Below are positions 1-5,642 of a DNA stretch of 6,308 nucleotides, one piece after another (within the stretch, counting starts at the first letter, position 1; each line of letters starts with the position of its first letter). A model generated the notes under the pieces. It ran no database searches and was not told where the DNA came from. It was given only the letters and a program-made list of their open reading frames with translations. The position numbers and the translations under genes were made by a program. This DNA is from an uncultured Acidimicrobiaceae bacterium (GTDB taxonomy: Bacteria; Actinomycetota; Acidimicrobiia; Acidimicrobiales; Ilumatobacteraceae), in NCBI GenBank assembly GCA_903934195.1, contig CAIZMV010000243.1, positions 1 through 6,308 on the forward strand, written 5' to 3'.

Positions 1-445
1 CATCGCGGCGCTTCATTCCGATTCGCTTCATCACAGATTCACTTGGCGTATTGGTTTGCGTAGTGAACGAGAAAATCTCGGATATGCCGTGCTCTTCGAA
101 CCCGATTCGCAGTGATTCTTTCGCAGCTTCTGTGGCGTAACCCTTACCCCACGCCCACGAGGCAAGCCGCCAGCCGACTTCGATACACGGCGTGAATGCA
201 GTTCGAAAGGTCGCACGCGCTAGCCCGGTAAAGCCTGCAAATGAACCACCCACTTCTACAACCCACAACCCGAATCCATCTTCGCCATGCCGTTGAGACA
301 CACGGTCTACAAACGACACACACTCGTCGAAGGTCATCACAGATGGGAAATATCTCATGACGTCTGGGTCTGCACACATCTGTGAAAACGGTTCGATGTC
401 TGACGAATTCCATTCGCGCATCGTCAGACGCTCGGTGCGGTACAT
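1..445 (-). CDS. GNAT family N-acetyltransferase, RimJ/RimL type (3' end outside window)
   Basis: An open frame starts at an ATG 2 nt after the aroB stop and runs off the left edge, giving 148 residues without a stop. It begins MYRTERLTMREWNSSDIEPF and continues with CADPDVMRYFP, the usual N-terminus of the RimJ/RimL (COG1670-type) branch. FGLWVVEV, GFTGLA, FTPCIEVGWRL and WAWGKGYATEAA (about 97-108) follow; the last is the acetyl-CoA pyrophosphate-binding motif. NTPSESVMKRIGM is the late GNAT helix. Relatives run to roughly 175-185 residues and end in a HP...LRxHVLYRL-like stretch, so about 30 residues are missing beyond the edge. The family acetylates protein N-termini, aminoglycoside-like compounds or other amines; the substrate cannot be predicted here. 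With no gap and no Shine-Dalgarno, translation is probably coupled to aroB. The frame is full of family motifs, so the other open frame across this stretch is a shadow. Confidence 0.9.
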   Translation of the reverse strand, partial: MYRTERLTMREWNSSDIEPFSQMCADPDVMRYFPSVMTFDECVSFVDRVSQRHGEDGFGLWVVEVGGSFAGFTGLARATFRTAFTPCIEVGWRLASWAWGKGYATEAAKESLRIGFEEHGISEIFSFTTQTNTPSESVMKRIGMKRRD

Positions 446-447
446 GA

Positions 448-1482
448 CTAACCGAGCCGCGTCATCAAATCTGTGAGTGCTTCACGAATCTTTGTATCAG
501 ATATTCCGGTAACAACTTCAAGACCAGTTGCCGAGTCAAGGACAAAAGTGATGGAATCGATTGCCTTCTTGTCACGACCCATATCAATAATCAACTGATC
601 TGGCGTAATTCCATTCGGCAGTGCATGACGAAGTCCGTACAAACCATGCACAACTTCATAATGCTCATCCACGCGGGCTTCATCAATTCGCCCCATGCGA
701 TTAGCTAGATGAGCTGCGTATAACAAACCCACCGCAACTGCTTCACCGTGTGCAATTGAAAAATCTGTAGCAATTTCTAATGCGTGCGCCAGGGTGTGTC
801 CGTAGTTCAACAGAGCACGAATGCCGCCTTCGCGTTCGTCGGCCGACACGATGTCAGCCTTGATCCGCACACATCGCGCAATTCGGTCAACCATTGACAA
901 TGAACTCAAGTCTTCACGAACTATGAAGTGATACTTCGCCATCTCTCCAAGACCACAGCGCATCTCTCGTTCAGGCAAGGTATCAAGCGCGTCCATTTCG
1001 CATACAACACCGTGGGGTTGCCAATATGCACCCACCAAGTTCTTACCCTCAGCGATGTTGACGCCAGTCTTGCCGCCGACAGCAGCATCAATCATTGCGA
1101 GCAGTGAAGTGGCAACGTGCACAACCGGAATGCCACGGTGATACGAGGCTGCGGCAAAACCGGCAACATCAGTAACCATGCCGCCCCCAACCGCGACAAC
1201 AACGTCTCCGCGAGTGAGACCTGCTTGAGAGAATTCACGGCACAAGCGTTCAATAGTGGAGAGCGTTTTATGGCTTTCCCCCGCCCCAATGATGTGCGTT
1301 GACACGTCGACACCAGCAAACGATGGAATGTATTTGGTCGGGATTCCGTCTTGAGTAACAATCGCCACTCGCCGCGCAGAAGACGGGATCATGTTTTGGG
1401 CATGAGGCAGAACTCCGTGGCCAACAACTACGGAATACGAACGATCACCGAGATTGACAATCTCTTCTACTGCATCACTCAT
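448..1482 (-). CDS. aroB: 3-dehydroquinate synthase
   Basis: Cyclises DAHP to 3-dehydroquinate, the second shikimate-pathway step, using NAD+ and a divalent metal. With this start the protein has 344 residues, close to the bacterial norm. Motifs: GAGESHKTL, the NAD-binding VAVGGGMVTDVAGFAAA (about 96-112), DAAVGGKTGVN (132-142), GLGEMAKY with the metal ligand Glu180, NYGHTLAHALE with His229, and AHGEAVAVG with His245, so the three-residue metal site is complete. RDKKA toward the C-terminus is also typical. Start choice: two ATGs lie two codons apart; AGGA is 7 nt before the second (1482) but only 1 nt before the first (1488), so the second is preferred. The overlap with aroK is then 8 nt (14 nt with the other start). 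Keeping all metal ligands and sitting with aroC/aroK argue for AroB over a 2-deoxy-scyllo-inosose or EVS-type cyclase. Confidence 0.97.
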   Translation of the reverse strand: MSDAVEEIVNLGDRSYSVVVGHGVLPHAQNMIPSSARRVAIVTQDGIPTKYIPSFAGVDVSTHIIGAGESHKTLSTIERLCREFSQAGLTRGDVVVAVGGGMVTDVAGFAAASYHRGIPVVHVATSLLAMIDAAVGGKTGVNIAEGKNLVGAYWQPHGVVCEMDALDTLPEREMRCGLGEMAKYHFIVREDLSSLSMVDRIARCVRIKADIVSADEREGGIRALLNYGHTLAHALEIATDFSIAHGEAVAVGLLYAAHLANRMGRIDEARVDEHYEVVHGLYGLRHALPNGITPDQLIIDMGRDKKAIDSITFVLDSATGLEVVTGISDTKIREALTDLMTRLG

Positions 1483-2038
1483 GATCATTTCCTACAAATT
1501 CTTCTTGCTCGTCTAATGCGTCTATCAACAAATCAACAACTGATTCAACACTTCGGTCTGATACGTCAATCACTATGTCTGCGACAGAAGCATAGAGCGG
1601 ACCGCGATCTTCAGACATCTGTGTCAAGGTTCCCATTCGGTCATTATCTAGCAATGGGCGGTGAACACCTTTCGCGGTGCGCTCTGCGAGAACTTCGGGC
1701 CGAGCGTGCAGCCATACCACTACAGCTTCACCAGAATTTCGAGCTTCATCCAGCATCTTTCGGTTCTGTTCACGTACAACAACTCCGCCAGCGCCGGCAA
1801 TAACCGGACTTCCAGGCCGAGAAAGACACTCGCGCAATACTTCAGTCTCAAGTTCCCTAAAAGCAGATTCGCCGGACTCGGCGAAAATTTCTCTCACCGT
1901 TCGACCGTCCCGGTTTTCTATCAGTTTGTCAGTGTCGAGCAATTCTGCGTGGCGATGTTCAGCGAGCAGCCTCGCCACCGTGGTTTTTCCCGTTCCCATG
2001 AGTCCAACAAGGACAATGCAGGGTTCCGAACGGGTCAC
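1475..2038 (-). CDS. aroK: Shikimate kinase
   Basis: Phosphorylates shikimate at the 3-hydroxyl with ATP (fifth pathway step), in the cytosol. The 187-residue P-loop protein has the Walker A motif GLMGTGKTT (12-20), the Mg/shikimate motif LLDTDKLIE with D35 and D37, FRELE with the shikimate-binding Arg61, the lid Arg in HRPLL (R127), and RGPLY near the adenine site. One point is unusual: the GGG shikimate-binding loop reads AGAGGVV, with Ala83 where the first of three glycines normally sits; the second and third are kept. It is slightly longer than the roughly 170-residue family norm, with an acidic C-terminal tail (DEQEEFVGNDHE). The GTG start overlaps the aroC stop by 4 nt. The 3' end overlaps aroB and its last codons contain the aroB ribosome binding site. 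A gluconate-kinase-like activity is unlikely given the shikimate motifs and the context. Confidence 0.96.
   Translation of the reverse strand: MTRSEPCIVLVGLMGTGKTTVARLLAEHRHAELLDTDKLIENRDGRTVREIFAESGESAFRELETEVLRECLSRPGSPVIAGAGGVVVREQNRKMLDEARNSGEAVVVWLHARPEVLAERTAKGVHRPLLDNDRMGTLTQMSEDRGPLYASVADIVIDVSDRSVESVVDLLIDALDEQEEFVGNDHE
1488..1493 (-). promoter_or_regulatory. Ribosome binding site of aroB (AGGAAA)
   Basis: On the minus strand the sequence reads GTAGGAAATGATCATGAGTG. AGGA lies 7 nt upstream of the ATG at 1482, an ideal spacing, and only 1 nt upstream of the ATG at 1488. This decides the aroB start in favour of 1482. The site lies within the last codons of aroK. It is the only convincing Shine-Dalgarno-like element at any of the seven gene junctions in the window. 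Confidence 0.65.
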
Positions 2039-3201
2039 GACTCTAGTGTTGCCCGAAATGACGTTGCATTGCGAATGAATTCAGACAGTGAGTCTCCGCC
2101 AAACTTCCGTTGCGCTTCTGCGGCAAGAACCAAAGCAACCATTGTCTCGGCAATAACGCCCATCGCCGGCACTGCCGTGACATCTGTGCGTTCTTTGAAG
2201 CTGACAGTCTCTTCTTTGGTCAACGTGTCTACCGTCTTCAATGTCGGCTTATTCAATGTTGCAAGTGGCTTCATGGCGGCACGCACAATAAGGGGCTCAC
2301 CCGTTGTGATTCCGCCTTCGGTGCCACCAGAGCGATGACTTTCACGTACATACCGGTGTTCTGTTGCGTCCCAAGAAATGGGGTCATGGGCCTGACTGCC
2401 ACGTAAACCGGCAACTTCCCAGCCATCACCAATTTCAACGCCTTTAACAGCCTGGATGCTCATGATTGCTTGAGCCAACAATGCATCGATCTTGCGATCC
2501 CAATGAACATGACTACCGAGACCAATGGGGACTCCGTGCGCAATGACTTCAACAATGCCACCGAGTGAATCGCCTTCACGAGCAGCTGCCTTAATGGCTG
2601 CGATCATTGCGTCTTCACCTGACTTAGAAAAACAGCGAACCTCAGAGGCGTCAATTGCAGCAAGATCAGCCATCGTGGGCAAAGTGATTGACGGAGCCGC
2701 AGCGTCTCCCATTCGAACAACGTGACTAAGAACTCCGACACCGAGGTGCGACAACAGTTGCTTAGCCAACGCACCCGCAGCAACACGGGCTGCAGTCTCA
2801 CGCGCACTAGCGCGCTCTAGAACATCGCGCGCATCTGTGAAGCCGTACTTTTGCATACCAACAAGATCAGCATGACCAGGGCGAGGCTGAGTGAGCGGAA
2901 ACTCGGTGGCTCCTGGCTCTGGTGACATTTCGGCGTGCCATTTATCGCTGCGGAACCATTCAGAGTTTTGAATCTCGATTGAGACCGGAGAACCAAGGGT
3001 GCGACCGTGACGAACTCCGCCTACCAGCGTTACACGATCTTCTTCGAACCGCTGACGAGGACCTCTGCCATAACCAAGACGACGACGAGCCAATTCAGAT
3101 TCGACATGTTCAGCCAAAATAGGGAGGCCAGCAGGAAGACCCTCGACAATGACTGTGAGGGCGCGACCATGAGATTCACCGGCTGTGAGGTACCTAAGCA
3201 C
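2035..3201 (-). CDS. aroC: Chorismate synthase
   Basis: Converts 5-enolpyruvylshikimate-3-phosphate to chorismate using reduced FMN, the last shikimate-pathway step. The 388 residues are a full-length bacterial enzyme. Family blocks in order: GESHGRALTVIVEGLPAG with His11, RRRLGYGRGPRQRFEEDRV, GGVRHGRTLGSPVSIEI, QPRPGHAD with His110, DARDVLERASARETAARVA, GDSLGGIVEV, AVKGVEIGDGW, SGGTEGGITTG, RAAMKPL, and RTDVTAVPAMGVIAET with Asp340. The two conserved histidines and the C-terminal Arg-Asp pair used in catalysis are all present. The start is GTG, chosen because it gives MLRYLTAGESHG, the standard actinobacterial N-terminus; no usable start lies closer to aroE. The 10-nt gap before it holds no clear ribosome binding site. 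The last 4 nt overlap the aroK GTG start (GTGA). The enzyme needs an external reduced-flavin supply; no flavin reductase gene is visible here. Confidence 0.98.
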   Translation of the reverse strand: MLRYLTAGESHGRALTVIVEGLPAGLPILAEHVESELARRRLGYGRGPRQRFEEDRVTLVGGVRHGRTLGSPVSIEIQNSEWFRSDKWHAEMSPEPGATEFPLTQPRPGHADLVGMQKYGFTDARDVLERASARETAARVAAGALAKQLLSHLGVGVLSHVVRMGDAAAPSITLPTMADLAAIDASEVRCFSKSGEDAMIAAIKAAAREGDSLGGIVEVIAHGVPIGLGSHVHWDRKIDALLAQAIMSIQAVKGVEIGDGWEVAGLRGSQAHDPISWDATEHRYVRESHRSGGTEGGITTGEPLIVRAAMKPLATLNKPTLKTVDTLTKEETVSFKERTDVTAVPAMGVIAETMVALVLAAEAQRKFGGDSLSEFIRNATSFRATLES

Positions 3202-3211
3202 GGTTTTCAGA

Positions 3212-4042
3212 CTACTTGCGGCGAGCGGAAAGTTCCCGCTCTGCGGCTAATCGCATTGCCGATGCGTCTGAGAATTCGCCAAACCAGAGTTTTTGCTGGT
3301 GGCGAGCTTGGTGAATAAGCATCCAGAGCCCATCCACAACTGTGGCGCCAGTCTCACGAGCGGCCATGAGAAGTGAAGTCTCTAATGGCGAATACACCGC
3401 ATCAAGAACTATTAGTTGGCTATGTAAGTGAACCGGATCAATCGGCAGATCAGCAGTGTTCATACCGACCGATGTGGCGTTAATCAGGATTGACGCCGAT
3501 GCAATGCTGCTTTGGTCACCAAGCGAGATAGACACTTCGTCTCCGAAGCCCGCAAAAGAGTTCACAAGATCCATTGCGTTTGATTGTGTTCGATTAACGA
3601 CTACAACATGTGCGCCACGCCTCACCAGCGCTAGAGCAATTGAACGCGCCGTGCCGCCAGCACCAAGAAGCACCACTGTTGCGCCACGCAAACGTGCACC
3701 CCCCTGTTCGATTAATGCATCACAACATCCGTCACCATCGGTGTTGTGACCAATTGACCCTGAAGCACCAAACGAAATGCAATTCACTGCATTCAAGAAG
3801 TCAGCATCAGGAGTAACAAAATCAAGAAAGTCGATGACAGCCTCCTTCAGAGGCATCGTGACTGACAAGCCGACTAACCCGTCCGCCTGAAGACCGCTCA
3901 TTGTCGCTTCAACATCATTGAGCCCGCACTCAACTGCCGTGTACTCGCCATCACGATGTGCTGCTGCAAAAGCCGCGTTATGAATGGCAGGAGAAAGAGA
4001 ATGTGAAATTGGAGTGCCGATAACAGCTGCAATCATGCTCAT
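3212..4042 (-). CDS. aroE: Shikimate 5-dehydrogenase
   Basis: Reduces 3-dehydroshikimate to shikimate with NADPH, the fourth step of chorismate synthesis, in the cytosol. The 276 residues match the family length. Substrate-side motifs are GTPISHSLSPAIHNAAF (shikimate-contacting S15 and S17), SVTMPLK with the catalytic Lys66, and HNTDGDG with the catalytic Asp102. The nucleotide fold shows GAGGTAR (127-133) and VVNRT (148-152), the NADP(H)-type signature, followed by NATSVGM and DAVYSPLET. The GLSVTMP form, in place of the more common NVT-I/V-PHK, resembles mycobacterial AroE. The complete motif set argues for AroE rather than a YdiB or quinate-dehydrogenase paralogue, as does the neighbouring aroC-aroK-aroB set. 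The ATG start overlaps the mltG stop (ATGA); an in-frame ATG two codons further is an alternative. The stop TAG is 10 nt before aroC. Confidence 0.96.
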   Translation of the reverse strand: MSMIAAVIGTPISHSLSPAIHNAAFAAAHRDGEYTAVECGLNDVEATMSGLQADGLVGLSVTMPLKEAVIDFLDFVTPDADFLNAVNCISFGASGSIGHNTDGDGCCDALIEQGGARLRGATVVLLGAGGTARSIALALVRRGAHVVVVNRTQSNAMDLVNSFAGFGDEVSISLGDQSSIASASILINATSVGMNTADLPIDPVHLHSQLIVLDAVYSPLETSLLMAARETGATVVDGLWMLIHQARHQQKLWFGEFSDASAMRLAAERELSARRK

Positions 4043-5214
4043 GGCAGCAGACCTGCTGTTTTGGATTTCTCCACATTTGCCAGATGCTGGTCGTATGTAG
4101 TTGCAAAGACATGCCCACCTGCTTCGTCAGCTAACACGTAATACAGGTATTCACATTTCACACCAGCAGGTAGACCTACACACGCAGCATCACTTGCAGG
4201 AGGTGTTCCGAACGGCGCAAGTGCTGCCTGAATTGATGCTTTTCCTGGGTTTGCAATTGGAGTCGGGGGCAACCCTGCGTTGATATACGTGTTGTACGGA
4301 GTGTCGGTTGCTTTCATTTCGGTCCATGTCATCGCTGGATCTTGACCGTATTTCACCGAGGCATCTATCTCTAGTTTCATCTTCTTCGCCAATCGGTTGT
4401 AGATGACTTGAGCAATCTTTGAACGATCGCCCGCAACTTTTGCCTCACGCTCGATCAAGGAAGCAATGATCAAGACTTCATACTGACTAAAACCTCTGGC
4501 CTTTGCACCTGCTGCCAGATCCACCTGACGGGCCACTCGCTCCATCATGGATGCCAAGCGAGCAACTACTCGAGATTCTGTGTCGTCCCCTGAAATTTGA
4601 TACGTATCAGGGAACAACAAGCCCTCTAGCGAACTGACACTTTTTGGCCGTAATGTCGAGGCCGTCTCCGGACTATTGGCTGCAGCCAAAAAGTCTTCAG
4701 ACTTCATGAAAGTCATCTTTTCTGAAAGCCTTTGCGCCATCTGAGCAATGGTCATTCCTTCAGGAAATGTGACAGAGATGAATGTCTGAGCAGGCGGAGT
4801 TGACAATGCTTCGACGATGTCACCCGCATTATCTCTTGGCTTCAATGCGTAATACCCAGGAGTCAGGGCAATTGCGCCCTTAGTAGAGACATACCAACGA
4901 AAAATTGTTGCATTGCTAATAACGCCGGCTTCCTCAAGCCGCGAAGCAACAGAAGAAAACGTGTCGCCCTCATTCACTGTGAAGTTCACAGCAACGCCAG
5001 GTGTGCCAGATGGATTCAGAACCCCAACAGCCCACCAACCCAATGCACCAAGCAACAGCAAGGAAGAAGCAACCACGATGGCTACTGTGCGAGTGACGCC
5101 TCGCAGATGCCGTAACTCAGGAGGTGTTGATTCCAAGGCATCTTCAGGCACATCATTCACTCGATCCCATGGGTCGTCATGCCAGTTGTTCGGTAGAAGC
5201 GGGTCGCCTGTCAT
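4039..5214 (-). CDS. mltG: Endolytic murein transglycosylase MltG (YceG family)
   Basis: Cleaves nascent peptidoglycan glycan strands outside the membrane and is thought to terminate strand elongation. The 391-residue protein has an acidic, Pro-rich cytoplasmic tail (1-40), one transmembrane helix (about 42-66, ending GWWAVGVL), a LysM-like region (about 76-136, with NEGDTFSSVASRLEEAGVI), and the YceG catalytic domain. Family motifs include FPEGMTIAQMAQRL, SLEGLLFPDTY (195-205), ASLIEREA (251-258, catalytic Glu probably E255), NTYINAGLPPTPIANPG and YLYYV...GHVFATTYDQH. The tail before the helix fits actinobacterial homologues rather than the short E. coli form. Oddity: between ALAPFG and EYLYYV, where relatives usually have a short NPA-type link, there are about 15 extra residues with two Cys (C345, C354). 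The ATG start overlaps the ruvX stop by 4 nt and the stop overlaps the aroE start by 4 nt, so translation is likely coupled on both sides. Confidence 0.95.
   Translation of the reverse strand: MTGDPLLPNNWHDDPWDRVNDVPEDALESTPPELRHLRGVTRTVAIVVASSLLLLGALGWWAVGVLNPSGTPGVAVNFTVNEGDTFSSVASRLEEAGVISNATIFRWYVSTKGAIALTPGYYALKPRDNAGDIVEALSTPPAQTFISVTFPEGMTIAQMAQRLSEKMTFMKSEDFLAAANSPETASTLRPKSVSSLEGLLFPDTYQISGDDTESRVVARLASMMERVARQVDLAAGAKARGFSQYEVLIIASLIEREAKVAGDRSKIAQVIYNRLAKKMKLEIDASVKYGQDPAMTWTEMKATDTPYNTYINAGLPPTPIANPGKASIQAALAPFGTPPASDAACVGLPAGVKCEYLYYVLADEAGGHVFATTYDQHLANVEKSKTAGLLP
4045..4058 (-). repeat. Short perfect inverted repeat just before the aroE start
   Basis: The minus strand reads CAGCAG-GT-CTGCTG, a 6-bp perfect palindromic arm pair (realistically a 5-bp stem with a 4-nt loop), ending 2 nt before the aroE ATG and coding for the last residues of MltG. 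It contains the only AGG trinucleotide close upstream of aroE. It might fold over the aroE initiation region until a ribosome finishing mltG opens it. It is short and inside a coding sequence, so chance is a fair explanation. Confidence 0.3.
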
Positions 5215-5639
5215 GAGTTAGCCGAATGCGCTTGAGTATCTAGCCATGATTGCAACATGACCGCCGCTGCAACTTTGTCAACAACACGGCGACGCGCTTG
5301 AGCATTCATCTTTTGTTCCATCAACACTCGATCTGCTTCCACCGTTGTCAGACGTTCATCATGAACATGAACTGGTACACCCACAACCGTAGCCATACGC
5401 GCTGCTTCCACCCGGGCAGCCTGTGCGGCTTTCCCTTCTGAACCATCCATGTTTAACGGAAGCCCAACAATGACTGCTTCGGCTTCTTCTTCAACCACCA
5501 TCTTTGCGATGTTGCGATGATCGCCCCCCATAGACCCACATCTCTTCAAGACTGTGTACGGAGTTGCAATTGTGCCGCTGCGATCTGACGTTGCAATACC
5601 AATTCGCTTCGAACCGAGATCGATGCCTAGCACTCTCAC
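5211..5639 (-). CDS. ruvX: RuvX/YqgF family RNase H-fold nuclease (putative Holliday junction resolvase / pre-16S rRNA processing)
   Basis: A 142-residue protein, the normal length for YqgF/RuvX. Visible family motifs are GIDLGSKRIGIA with the first catalytic Asp (D7), VGLPLNMDGSEG (58-69), DERLTT with E95, and DKVAAAVMLQ carrying the last catalytic Asp (D121), so the acidic active site looks intact. Known roles differ by species: the E. coli protein is needed for 5' maturation of 16S rRNA, and the mycobacterial RuvX resolves Holliday junctions; the sequence cannot choose between them. The start is a GTG 3 nt after the alaS stop, giving MRVLGIDLG, the usual family N-terminus; a second GTG two codons later is possible but less likely. 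No Shine-Dalgarno is visible, so translation is probably coupled to alaS. The stop codon overlaps the mltG start by 4 nt (ATGA). Confidence 0.96.
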   Translation of the reverse strand: MRVLGIDLGSKRIGIATSDRSGTIATPYTVLKRCGSMGGDHRNIAKMVVEEEAEAVIVGLPLNMDGSEGKAAQAARVEAARMATVVGVPVHVHDERLTTVEADRVLMEQKMNAQARRRVVDKVAAAVMLQSWLDTQAHSANS

Positions 5640-5642
5640 GAA

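Noticed and set aside
144..413. An 89-codon minus-strand frame near the left edge.
   Set aside because: It lies out of frame inside the acetyltransferase, whose open frame shows GNAT motifs throughout; this frame's translation is Cys/Arg-rich and unrecognisable.
1351..1803. A 150-codon plus-strand frame antisense to the aroB start and aroK.
   Set aside because: Arg/Gln/His/Leu-rich translation with no motif; it overlaps two genes with complete catalytic signatures on the other strand.
1661..2338. A 225-codon open frame on the plus strand spanning the aroK/aroC junction.
   Set aside because: It is antisense to two clearly real genes, has a Ser/Thr/Arg-rich low-information composition, shows no recognisable domain and fits a shadow of their codon bias.
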